This document shows, in pieces, positions 1 to 6,560 of a DNA stretch of 8,100 nucleotides (position 1 is its first letter; every line of letters starts with the position of its first letter). The DNA is from an uncultured Chlamydiae bacterium (lineage in GTDB: Bacteria; Chlamydiota; Chlamydiia; Chlamydiales; SM23-39), in NCBI GenBank assembly GCA_903909295.1, contig CAIVVG010000149.1, positions 1-8,100 of the forward strand, in the 5' to 3' direction. The notes below the pieces were generated by a model, which saw only the letters and a list, made by a program, of their open reading frames with translations, did no database searches and was not told where the DNA came from. The translations under genes and the position numbers were made by a program.

Positions 1-1244
1 ATTTCAAAGAGCCACTCAAAAACGACCGCTTCGATGAGCTGTTTTTCGTCTTCGGAGTAGGTGGGCAGGGTGTAGCGCCACTGTTTTCCCACTTTTTTAA
101 TCGCGATCACAGAATCTTCGCTCAATGGGACGGTTACGCCTCGGAGGAAGTCTTCAAAAAGGACCCACTTTCCATGGAGCACCCTTTTGACTGTTTTTTC
201 CGCTTCTCGGATATTGCGCTCATTGCCTACGCGGGGGGAACTGAGGAGGCGGTTCTGCGGGTGGCGATAGAGATAGAGTGCTTTGTCTTCCGATTTGGAT
301 TGGAGCCAGTCGGCGGCGGGTTCTAGAGCATGGAGGCGGCCATCGATCCGGTCGGCGAGCTGGACTAAACAGAGCTTGTCGACGAGGCGGGGATTGGCTT
401 GCTGGAGAGGGACCGGTTTTTGGGCAGCCGCTTCCAGTAAGGTGGCCAATTCTTCGACAAAGGCAAAATCTCTCGGGTGGGGTCTTTCCACGTTGCCTGC
501 AACGGGTTTGGCTTCCGTGTCCTTCATGAAGCGGAGGTACTCTTGCCATTCGAGGAAGGGGGTGACAAATTCGAGCCAGTGGTCATCTTCTTTTTGGTAG
601 GTGAGACAGCAGGCAAAGTGGAATTCTAGGAGCAAGATCGCTTCTTCAAACTGGGGGCGAGTGAGGTTGTATTTGGAGATGAGATCGGTTGAGGAGATTT
701 TGAGCGAAGGGGCGGCAAAGACCTCTTTGGCGATGTTTTGGGGCATAGGGCCTGCCAATCGGAGCTCGATCAGATAGCGTTGAAAGGCCTGGGGGGTCAA
801 AAGGTATTTCTCAACAATGGACTCAAAGATATTATTCGAGGTGCGGGGGACCGAATACCAGGTGGGCAAAATATGGATCGGAACCCGCTTTAAAATTCCT
901 TGAATGAACTCCATGTCGGGGCGAAATTGGGGGTCAAAACGGGCGATTTGAAATTCAAAGTATTTACGCCCCTCTTTGTCCACGGTCACTAAATCGTTAT
1001 GGACTGTGAGGAGTCCCACTTGGGCCAGTTTGGCTAAGGTAAGGTGGAGGGCAGTCTGCGTACACCCCAGATTGCGCTCCAGCCTATTGGCAGGGACTTT
1101 CAGGGGGCTAAAGAGGATTTCATTTAAAACCTCGATGTCGAAAGCCGTGAAGTCGGCCATCAACATCCGATTTTGAATGTCCTGCTGGCAATTGTAGTCG
1201 GCGAGATTGATTTTGTTTTTCCTTACGGAACTGAGCTCCAGCAT
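1..1244 (-). CDS. Unrecognised large protein with N-terminal winged-helix-like segment (partial, C-terminus beyond window)
   Basis: An open minus-strand frame runs without a stop from an ATG at 1244 to the left edge, giving 414 complete codons. I do not recognise the family. Residues about 33-95 look like a winged helix-turn-helix: a helix (VLNEILFSP), a helix-turn-helix stretch around LERNLGCTQTALHLTLAKL, then a short hairpin (GLLTVHNDLVTVDKEG). The rest is soluble, mixed alpha/beta and rich in Leu, Glu and Lys, with no obvious membrane segment, signal peptide or catalytic motif. The start lies 15 bases after the rarA stop and in the same frame, so the two are probably co-transcribed and perhaps translationally coupled. 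No clear ribosome binding site precedes ATG 1244; a later ATG at codon 27 (1166) has an AGGA about 11 bases upstream and is a possible alternative. Function unknown; DNA binding is only an inference from the winged-helix appearance. That the frame is a real gene is well supported by its length and protein-like composition. Confidence 0.8.
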   Translation of the reverse strand, partial: MLELSSVRKNKINLADYNCQQDIQNRMLMADFTAFDIEVLNEILFSPLKVPANRLERNLGCTQTALHLTLAKLAQVGLLTVHNDLVTVDKEGRKYFEFQIARFDPQFRPDMEFIQGILKRVPIHILPTWYSVPRTSNNIFESIVEKYLLTPQAFQRYLIELRLAGPMPQNIAKEVFAAPSLKISSTDLISKYNLTRPQFEEAILLLEFHFACCLTYQKEDDHWLEFVTPFLEWQEYLRFMKDTEAKPVAGNVERPHPRDFAFVEELATLLEAAAQKPVPLQQANPRLVDKLCLVQLADRIDGRLHALEPAADWLQSKSEDKALYLYRHPQNRLLSSPRVGNERNIREAEKTVKRVLHGKWVLFEDFLRGVTVPLSEDSVIAIKKVGKQWRYTLPTYSEDEKQLIEAVVFEWLFE

Positions 1245-1259
1245 GCATAGGAATATAGC

Positions 1260-2486
1260 TTACTGGCTTGATTGATGCAATCGGAACCTAACAAACCACT
1301 CGAGCCGTTTTTTCATTTCCCGCTCAAACCCCCGTTCTACCGGTTGATAAAAGCTTTGCTTAGCCATCCCATCGGGGAAATAATGGGCCCCAGAACAGGC
1401 GTGGGGGGTGTCGTGGTCATAGACATAATTTGTCAAAATAGATTTAGGGGGGTTCAGGTGACCGGTCTCTTTAGCCACCTCTCTCGCCCGACCGTAAGCC
1501 GTGTAAGCGGCGTTGCTTTTGGGACACAGCGCCAAGTAAAGGACTACTTGGGCTAAGGCGAGCTCCCCCTCGGGAGATCCGAGCATTTGGTAGGTGTTCC
1601 ACCCTTGAAGTGCGATCCCGAGCGCCTGCGGGTCTGCCAGACCCACATCCTCCGTCGCCATCCGAATCAGGCGCCGTCCGATATACAGAGGGTCTTCACC
1701 CCCTTCGAGCATTCGAGAGAACCAGTAGAGCGCCGCATCGGGGTCTGAGCCGCGCACCGATTTGTGGAGCGCTGAAATGAGATTGTAGTGCTGGTCTTGG
1801 TGCCGATCGTAGAGGGGCGCTCGTTTTTGCAACACTTTTGCCAAAGCCTCTTTATCCCAAGTCGCCTCTTGCGGCATTTGCTCCAAATTCTCAATCAAAT
1901 TGAGTAAATAACGGCCATCTCCGCTGCTCAAACTGATCAGAAATTGGCGCGCATCATCGGTGAAATTAAGAGGTTTTACTCGCTTTTCATAGCGCTCTAA
2001 AATCTGCCCTAAATCCAGCGGCTGCAACGCACTTAAGGTCATGACCCTCAAGCGCGAAAGAAGGGCGTTGTTCAACGTGAACGAAGGGTTTTCAGTCGTC
2101 GCTCCAATCAAAATCAGCGACCCATCTTCCAAAAAGGGGAGGAAGATATCTTGTTGCGCCCGATTGAAACGGTGAATCTCGTCGACAAACAAAACTGTTT
2201 GACGGTGAAAGAGGGGAGTGTCGTGTCCCTCTTTGAGGATTTTTTTCAATTCCGTTGTGCTGTTGAGCACCGCGCTCAAAGTGACGAACGGCAATTGAAA
2301 ACTCGCTGCGTAAATACGAGCCAGAGTGGTTTTTCCCGAGCCGGGAGGACCGAAGAGAAGGAGCGACAACGGTCTTTGACTTTCCACAAAGCGAGAAAGC
2401 ATTTTAACGAGCCCATCTTGTCCCACAATTTCGGAAAAAGTGCGCGGACGGAGCTGTTCTGATAACGGCACTTGCATATTGTCCAT
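1260..2486 (-). CDS. rarA: Replication-associated recombination protein A (RarA/MgsA/YcaJ), AAA+ ATPase
   Basis: A 408-residue cytoplasmic AAA+ ATPase of the clamp-loader-like RarA/MgsA/WRNIP1 family, which acts at stalled replication forks and during recombination. The N-terminus (PLSEQLRPRTFSEIVGQ) is the usual RarA opening. Walker A is GPPGSGKTT at residues 46-54; Walker B is LFVDEIHRFN at 99-108; sensor 1 is GATTENPSF at 128-136; the SRLR arginine-finger region is at 144-147. The C-terminal half carries the family's helical domain with motifs such as RMATEDVGLADP and LALCPKSNAAY. E. coli RarA is about 447 residues, so this copy is slightly short but complete. Start chosen at ATG 2486; a second ATG three codons on (2477) is possible, and neither has a strong Shine-Dalgarno sequence. 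It appears to head a minus-strand unit with the partial gene at 1-1244. Family assignment is very secure. Confidence 0.96.
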   Translation of the reverse strand: MDNMQVPLSEQLRPRTFSEIVGQDGLVKMLSRFVESQRPLSLLLFGPPGSGKTTLARIYAASFQLPFVTLSAVLNSTTELKKILKEGHDTPLFHRQTVLFVDEIHRFNRAQQDIFLPFLEDGSLILIGATTENPSFTLNNALLSRLRVMTLSALQPLDLGQILERYEKRVKPLNFTDDARQFLISLSSGDGRYLLNLIENLEQMPQEATWDKEALAKVLQKRAPLYDRHQDQHYNLISALHKSVRGSDPDAALYWFSRMLEGGEDPLYIGRRLIRMATEDVGLADPQALGIALQGWNTYQMLGSPEGELALAQVVLYLALCPKSNAAYTAYGRAREVAKETGHLNPPKSILTNYVYDHDTPHACSGAHYFPDGMAKQSFYQPVERGFEREMKKRLEWFVRFRLHQSSQ

Positions 2487-2500
2487 TCTATTGATTTTTA

Positions 2501-2525
2501 GCTTTTTATGAAAAGCATTATTATC
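2501..2525 (-). promoter_or_regulatory. Possible rarA promoter -10 element and adjacent small palindrome
   Basis: On the minus strand a GATAAT (2525-2520) matches the -10 consensus TATAAT at five of six positions and would start transcription near 2513, about 27 bases before the rarA ATG. No good -35 is seen 16-18 bases upstream. Just downstream is a perfect 6-bp inverted repeat, GCTTTT-TATG-AAAAGC (2501-2516), which could be an operator or a small 5' UTR hairpin. AT-rich DNA yields such matches by chance, so confidence is low. Confidence 0.3.
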
Positions 2526-2586
2526 TAACCTGCTTATTTATAGGTTGTTGCGTATTTCTGTCTTTTTTACACATTTCTGTGCATCC

Positions 2587-2624
2587 AAAAACTGCCTCCA
2601 CAAGTTGTTCTGGAGGCAGTTTTT
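2587..2624. terminator. Strong terminator-like hairpin in the rarA/histone-like divergent spacer
   Basis: A perfect 14-bp inverted repeat (2587-2600 against 2611-2624, core ACTGCCTCCA/TGGAGGCAGT) encloses a 10-base loop. On the plus strand the stem ends in five T and is followed by G and six more T, a classic Rho-independent terminator. On the minus strand the A-tract arm also gives five T, so it may work both ways. It sits between two divergently transcribed genes, where no known transcript needs ending. It may terminate an unannotated small RNA, insulate rarA from antisense transcription, or act on a longer leader. Confidence 0.8.
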
Positions 2625-2668
2625 GTTTTTTGAAATAACTCAAACTAACATTAATTTTTCAAATACTA

Positions 2669-2697
2669 TTGTAATAAAATGAAATATTTTGTATATT
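2669..2697 (+). promoter_or_regulatory. Sigma70-type (chlamydial sigma66) promoter for the histone-like gene
   Basis: TTGTAA (2669-2674) and TATATT (2692-2697) match the -35 and -10 consensus at four and five of six positions, with an ideal 17-base spacer in AT-rich DNA. Transcription would start near 2704, leaving a leader of about 75 bases before the ATG at 2781. A TAAAGTTG at 2697-2704 overlaps the end of the -10 and resembles the sigma28 -35 (TAAAGTTT), but no matching sigma28 -10 follows at the required distance. Confidence 0.55.
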
Positions 2698-2766
2698 AAA
2701 GTTGTAAGGATGATGAGGAGCACGGGAAGCCCCCGCTGAAATGATCTCTTGGTCACCTTGCCCATT

Positions 2767-2774
2767 AAAGGAGG
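2767..2774 (+). promoter_or_regulatory. Near-perfect ribosome binding site of the histone-like gene
   Basis: AAAGGAGG lies six bases before the ATG at 2781 and is complementary to eight bases of the 16S rRNA 3' end. It is the strongest ribosome binding site in the window, fixes the start of this small gene, and suggests high translation. Confidence 0.85.
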
Positions 2775-2780
2775 AATCAA

Positions 2781-2963
2781 ATGGTAAAACGAAGAAAAAG
2801 AGCTCATAAGAAAGCTCACAAAAAAGCCCATAAAAAAGCTCATAGAAAGTCAGCTAAACGCAAGACTGCTAAGAGAAAAACACACAAAAGAAAAGCTGCT
2901 AAGCGTAAGCCAGCACGCAGACGTAAGAGCCGAGCTCTTGCTGCGATCATGACCCAAGAATAA
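2781..2963 (+). CDS. Histone H1-like (Hc2/HctB-like) small basic nucleoid protein
   Basis: A 60-residue, extremely basic protein: 30 of 60 residues are Lys or Arg, five are His, and the only acidic residue is the last one (Glu60). It is built of repeats. Residues about 8-21 are tetrapeptides of the type KKAH; residues about 25-44 are pentapeptides of the type (A/H)KRK(T/A/P); then ARRRKSR and a short less polar tail (ALAAIMTQE). The Lys/Arg/Ala repeat style is that of the chlamydial Hc2 (HctB) proteins, which bind DNA through their basic repeats and condense the nucleoid late in development. HctB of Chlamydia trachomatis is much longer (well over 150 residues), so this is either a miniature Hc2 relative or a separate basic-repeat family; I leave the symbol blank for that reason. 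It is a single-gene unit with its own promoter, a very strong ribosome binding site and a terminator. There are no predicted folded domains. That it is a real expressed gene is well supported; the role in DNA compaction is inference. Confidence 0.85.
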   Translation: MVKRRKRAHKKAHKKAHKKAHRKSAKRKTAKRKTHKRKAAKRKPARRRKSRALAAIMTQE

Positions 2964-2986
2964 GGGTGTGTGTTTGATAGGTTGTG

Positions 2987-3017
2987 ATCGAGCGCTTCAA
3001 GCGCTCGATTTTTATTT
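2987..3017 (+). terminator. Rho-independent terminator of the histone-like gene
   Basis: ATCGAGCGCT (2987-2996) pairs with AGCGCTCGAT (3000-3009) around a three-base loop, giving a 10-bp GC-rich stem followed by TTTTTATTT. It lies 24 bases after the stop of the histone-like gene. The T-tract overlaps the stop codon (3012-3014) of the convergent nitroreductase gene; on that strand no T-run follows the hairpin, so it mainly serves the plus strand. Confidence 0.88.
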
Positions 3018-3587
3018 AGGAAAGATCCCTTCAAAGGCAAATTCTTCGATCGGTTTTCTTAGTCCCGGCATCTCTTTGGCTTGTAACTCTTGAGAGAGTA
3101 CCTCTTTAGGTCCTGGCCTTCCCACAGCAAACATCGCTAAAATTTCGTATCCGTCAGGAACAGACAGCTCTTTGCGCGCTCTATCATAATCAAATCCTTC
3201 CATGCCGTGGACCACCAGTCCGAGGTGGCATCCTTCTATGGACAAAAGAGCCCATGCAGCGCCTGTATCATAGGCGTGAGTGCGGCAGGGTTTGTTATTG
3301 TGGGCAAAAGTTTTTCGAGCGAGGCTGACTCCGAGGACAGAAGCATTCGCGCACCACTGCTGATTGAAGGGGACGAGGAGATTGAAAAACAGGTCCCAAT
3401 GGGGCGTTCCCTTTTTCGCATAGAGGAAAGACCACGGTTGCCCGTTGTAGGAAGAGGGGGCAAAGCGGGCTGCCTCAAAGAGTGAGGCGAGTTCTTGCTG
3501 GGTGACAGCTTCTCCACTCATTGCGCGAGCCGACCAGCGGTTTGCAATGAGGGGATGGATCGGGTGATTGGTTTTATGGGTCATCAT
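3012..3587 (-). CDS. Nitroreductase-family FMN-dependent oxidoreductase
   Basis: A 191-residue soluble protein of the nitroreductase superfamily (FMN-binding, NAD(P)H-dependent reductases acting on nitro compounds, quinones or related substrates). Visible family features: RWSAR at 17-21 and APSSYNGQPW at 43-52 (the SSxNxQPW FMN-binding motif), a central helix around YDTGAAWALLSIEGCHLGLVVH that builds the dimer interface, and a C-terminal GYEILAMFAVGRPG strand typical of the fold. Length is normal for a minimal member. The physiological substrate cannot be read from the sequence. It is the last gene of the transporter operon: its first ATG (3587) lies inside the 3' end of the antiporter gene, overlapping by 14 bases, which suggests translational coupling. 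Two consecutive ATG codons (3587 and 3584) are both possible starts; the upstream ribosome binding site is weak, as expected for a coupled gene. The family call is secure, the role is not. Confidence 0.92.
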   Translation of the reverse strand: MMTHKTNHPIHPLIANRWSARAMSGEAVTQQELASLFEAARFAPSSYNGQPWSFLYAKKGTPHWDLFFNLLVPFNQQWCANASVLGVSLARKTFAHNNKPCRTHAYDTGAAWALLSIEGCHLGLVVHGMEGFDYDRARKELSVPDGYEILAMFAVGRPGPKEVLSQELQAKEMPGLRKPIEEFAFEGIFPK

Positions 3588-4998
3588 GATGTGTTGTCTC
3601 GTCTATTACGGGATGCCAAGAGGGTTTACGGCATCTGTAAATAATATACGGGATGATGCACATCAACACAACCCCTCCAATCATGAACCCTTCGTAGGCG
3701 AAGAGATTGCCGACGGCGATCTGGGTGGGGGGAGCGAAGCTAATGAAGAACGCGGCGAGGGAACTCAAGGCGCCGACAGATCCGACGATCCAGATCCCCG
3801 GTTTGTGGTAGGGGATCCGGTAGGGGCGCTCGACGTGAGGGTGGCTGTAGCGGAGCTTGATCGCCGCGAGGAACATGAGAATATACATCAGCAGATAGAG
3901 CTGAGCTGACATGGCGCTCAAGATCCAAAAGGCGCTGCTCGCACTCGGCATAAAGAGGAAGGCGAGGGTGGCGAGTGAGACGATGATCCCTTGGAAAAAG
4001 AGGAGGTTGGCGGGCATGCCGTGTTTGTTGAGTTTTTGGAAGATGGGGGGCAAGTCGCCATGCTTTGCTGTGGCGTGGAGGGCTCTTACCGGGCCAATGA
4101 CCCAAGCGTTGAGTTCGCCGATGGCGCCGAAGATCACCATGAGTCCGAGGGGGATGAAGAGGCCTCCCAAGCCGAACTTACCCAAGAAGAGTTTGAATGC
4201 ATCCATGAGTCCGGCGACGAGGCTGATCTGTTCTTTGGGAATCATGATGGCGATCGCCATGGCGCCTAAGACGTAGAGGACGAGAGAGAGGCAGGCGGCG
4301 ATTAAAATCGCGCGGGGAAAGCTCTTTTGAGGATTGTCCACTTCGCGGGCGTGAGCAGCGGAGACTTCCAAGCCGCCAAAGGCTAGGAAAAGCCCTGAGA
4401 GGAATACGATATCTTCGATGTGGCCAAGAGGGGGGATGAGCGATCCGGTGGAGAAGTGGATTTGGATCGGGTAATCGAGGCCAATCCAGGCAAGGCCGAG
4501 CGAGATGAGCAAAAAGCCGGGGAGAATCGTTCCGGCAATCACGCCGATCGTGCTGAACCAGCTCGAAGTTCTCAGGCCAAAATAGTTAAAGAAGGTAAAG
4601 ACCCAAAAGCCGGTGAGGATCGCTCCGATCAAATAGCCTCTGTGGCTGGCCAGTTCGGGGAAGAAGAGCTGGGCCAAAGCGGTTGCCGAAAAAGAGAGGA
4701 TCGCAGGAAACCAGGTCACATTATGGACCCACTGCATCCAAACGGCAAAAAAGCCAGGAAAGGGGCCAAAGGCTTCTCTGACCCAAATATAGACGCCCCC
4801 CGTTCTAGACCAGCCTGTTGCGAGCTCCGCAGAGATAAAAGCGGCGGGGAAGAGGAAGACGACCGCGACGAGCATGTAGAGGAACGGGGCGCCAAATCCT
4901 TGAGCCGCCACAATCGGCAGATTCCTCAAAGAGACCATTACAGATAAATTGAGCATGGCGAGGAGAAATACTCCAATGAAACGACGGGGGGACGACAA
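3574..4998 (-). CDS. GadC-like amino acid antiporter, APC superfamily
   Basis: A 474-residue integral membrane protein with about 12 hydrophobic segments, of the APC superfamily and closest in pattern to the glutamate:GABA antiporter GadC. It has the early AELATGWSRTGGVYIW stretch of this group, FGGLEVSAAHAREV near residue 215-230 (GadC has a similar VEASATHVNEM), and GELNAWVIGPVRALHATAK followed by PPIFQKLNKHGMPAN, which parallels GadC closely. It probably exchanges amino acids, or amino acid for a decarboxylation product, across the inner membrane; the exact substrate is not decidable here. The start is TTG at 4998: the preceding in-frame stop is only 15 bases upstream with no ATG or GTG between, an AAGAGGTG ribosome binding site sits at the right distance, and the next ATG (codon 15) would cut the first membrane helix. 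The cytoplasmic tail after the last helix is only about 18 residues, shorter than the roughly 40-residue C-plug of E. coli GadC. It follows the nucleotide transporter by 12 bases and overlaps the nitroreductase. Confidence 0.92.
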   Translation of the reverse strand: MSSPRRFIGVFLLAMLNLSVMVSLRNLPIVAAQGFGAPFLYMLVAVVFLFPAAFISAELATGWSRTGGVYIWVREAFGPFPGFFAVWMQWVHNVTWFPAILSFSATALAQLFFPELASHRGYLIGAILTGFWVFTFFNYFGLRTSSWFSTIGVIAGTILPGFLLISLGLAWIGLDYPIQIHFSTGSLIPPLGHIEDIVFLSGLFLAFGGLEVSAAHAREVDNPQKSFPRAILIAACLSLVLYVLGAMAIAIMIPKEQISLVAGLMDAFKLFLGKFGLGGLFIPLGLMVIFGAIGELNAWVIGPVRALHATAKHGDLPPIFQKLNKHGMPANLLFFQGIIVSLATLAFLFMPSASSAFWILSAMSAQLYLLMYILMFLAAIKLRYSHPHVERPYRIPYHKPGIWIVGSVGALSSLAAFFISFAPPTQIAVGNLFAYEGFMIGGVVLMCIIPYIIYRCRKPSWHPVIDETTHHDDP

Positions 4999-5002
4999 AG
5001 GG

Positions 5003-5010
5003 CACCTCTT
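5003..5010 (-). promoter_or_regulatory. Ribosome binding site supporting the TTG start of the antiporter
   Basis: On the minus strand AAGAGGTG lies just ahead of TTG 4998, with the GAGG core six bases before it. Because no ATG or GTG is available in frame between the upstream stop (5013-5011) and this codon, the site decides in favour of TTG. Confidence 0.7.
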
Positions 5011-6489
5011 TTAGGTAGTGGGAACGGTTTGAGTGATAAATTGTTTATTCAGGGCGCGCACCGACAAGATCCAAAAAACGACCGTGCAAGCGATGAGCGG
5101 AAGGAGGAAGTGGGTAATTGAGAGAACCGAGCCTGTTCCCGCGATCTGGATCAAGGCGATTTGGATCCAAGCGGCGCCCGATTTACCGAGCCGCGAGCCG
5201 ACGACATCAATGGCAGCCTTTCCCTTCACCTTCGACTCGGCATCGAGGGGAATGTAAGACATTTCCTTGGTGGCGTCGAAGAAAGCGTATTTCATCACTT
5301 TATTCGACACGTTTTGGAAGGCGCCAAAGAGAACGATCAACATTAAAGGGCTCATATTCCACGTGGTAGGGAGCCAGCTCGGATTGAGGAAGAGGGTCAA
5401 GAAGGTGAGGCTGGTGATCCCGATCACAGTCGGGGGGAGCAGCGCGCAAAAGCGCCAGCCGAGAGAGCGGATCAGGTAGCCGCTAAAAAAGAGGGTGATA
5501 ATGAACGAGCAAAGGCCGACCGATGAGCTCACTCTGGCCATAAAGCTCTGGTAGGCCCCCGCATCTGGGTAGGCCAGCTTCAGGTTTGCTTTCCAAGTCA
5601 CTTCCGTTAAGCTGACCGTCAGTCCGTAGGCAATGACCATCACGGCGATGTAGCGGAGTGCGGGGGATCTAGCGATGAATTTTAAGCTATCCCAAAGCGA
5701 GAGCTTTGTCTTGACATCCAATGGCGCGTGAGCCTGATAGAGCCTTTCATCTTTCAAGATCTTGCGGGTGAGTAGCCAGTGCAGTGCCATGATCGCAACC
5801 CCAAAGCAAAGGATGCAGCAGGCCAAACTCTGTACCGCGAGACCAAACTGATCGCTCATATATTTACCCGCAAAGTAACACACCAGGGGGCCTGTGAACA
5901 TCTGAGCCATGTCTCCGCCGACGATGAACAAGTTGTAGGAGCGCTTAGCCTCCTGGAAGTTGCAGATGTGATTGACGAACCCCCAGAAGAGGAGGAAAAT
6001 CACCACACTGCCCCACAGCTCTGCCATGACAAAGAACAGCGCCTGGATCCAGTTGCGGTAGATCGCGACCCAATGCCCATTTTCGGCCCCTATCCACGCC
6101 ACCAGCCGGTCCGCCGTCACATGCGGCGAGAGATTTTCGATATTGGGGAAGAGGACAAAGGCGTACAAGGCGACAAACACCATGAAAAACGCGATGATCC
6201 CATAAAAGAGAGTCGACCTCTTAAATAGGTTCGACAGCTTGGAGTAAAGGAGGGTCGTCCCCAAAGCGACCGGCAAAACGATCCACCCCTTCAAGATCGG
6301 GATCACCTCAGCGCCGGAGCCACGCGCAGTGACGATTTGGGCATCTTTCATGGTCGTCAGCACCCCATAGGTGAACGAAATGAAAAATTTCATGAATAGA
6401 AGCGGGAGAATCTTTTTGAGTTCGTATGCTTGAATCGGCCAGAGGCGTTTACGCCACCGGGTGAGTGGAGATGAATCTCCAGATGCCAT
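5011..6489 (-). CDS. TLC-family nucleotide transporter (ATP/ADP translocase-type NTT)
   Basis: A 492-residue membrane protein with 11-12 hydrophobic helices, belonging to the TLC/NTT family used by intracellular chlamydiae and rickettsiae to take nucleotides from the host. Family features: ELKKILPLLFMKFFISFTYG at 23-42 entering the first helix, the Lys-Asp pair at 48-49, the VTARGSGAEVIPILKGW stretch at 53-69, MAELWGSVVIFLLFWGFVN at 155-173, GGDMAQMFTGP near 200, EVTWKANLK in the second half, and the C-terminal conserved block FDATKEMSYIPLDAESKVKGKAAID followed by GSRLGKS. Chlamydiae carry several NTT paralogues with different modes (ATP/ADP exchange, proton-driven NTP import, NAD exchange); which type this is needs a phylogeny. 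Start ATG 6489 is backed by GGAAGG six bases upstream and by a promoter. It heads an operon with the GadC-like antiporter 12 bases downstream and the nitroreductase after that. The family call is very secure. Confidence 0.95.
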   Translation of the reverse strand: MASGDSSPLTRWRKRLWPIQAYELKKILPLLFMKFFISFTYGVLTTMKDAQIVTARGSGAEVIPILKGWIVLPVALGTTLLYSKLSNLFKRSTLFYGIIAFFMVFVALYAFVLFPNIENLSPHVTADRLVAWIGAENGHWVAIYRNWIQALFFVMAELWGSVVIFLLFWGFVNHICNFQEAKRSYNLFIVGGDMAQMFTGPLVCYFAGKYMSDQFGLAVQSLACCILCFGVAIMALHWLLTRKILKDERLYQAHAPLDVKTKLSLWDSLKFIARSPALRYIAVMVIAYGLTVSLTEVTWKANLKLAYPDAGAYQSFMARVSSSVGLCSFIITLFFSGYLIRSLGWRFCALLPPTVIGITSLTFLTLFLNPSWLPTTWNMSPLMLIVLFGAFQNVSNKVMKYAFFDATKEMSYIPLDAESKVKGKAAIDVVGSRLGKSGAAWIQIALIQIAGTGSVLSITHFLLPLIACTVVFWILSVRALNKQFITQTVPTT

Positions 6490-6524
6490 TTCTTACCTTC
6501 CGGAACGTTTATACCCCAAAATCC

Positions 6525-6552
6525 ATGATATACACAAGCGAAATGATTTCAA
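6525..6552 (-). promoter_or_regulatory. Promoter of the NTT-antiporter-nitroreductase operon
   Basis: Read on the minus strand, TTGAAA (6552-6547) and TATCAT (6530-6525) each match the -35 and -10 consensus at five of six positions with a 16-base spacer. Transcription would begin near 6518, about 29 bases before the transporter ATG. It lies back to back with the ptsH promoter. Confidence 0.6.
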
Positions 6553-6560
6553 TTTTTTAT

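Noticed and set aside
220..600. Several 80-110 codon frames on both strands near the left edge
   Set aside because: They overlap the long uninterrupted minus-strand frame 1-1244, which has more protein-like composition; the short ones are Arg/Pro-rich or otherwise shadow-like.
2640..2843. Minus-strand frame of 67 codons opposite the histone-like gene
   Set aside because: Phe/Ser-rich translation is simply the reverse of AT-rich spacer and Lys codons; no ribosome binding site.
4420..4947. Plus-strand open frame of 175 codons antisense to the antiporter
   Set aside because: Charged, low-complexity translation typical of the reverse of membrane-protein codons; no ribosome binding site, and the minus strand has an unambiguous gene.
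5779..6228. Plus-strand open frame of 149 codons antisense to the nucleotide transporter
   Set aside because: Shadow frame; the minus-strand gene is certain and the antisense product has no family-like motifs.
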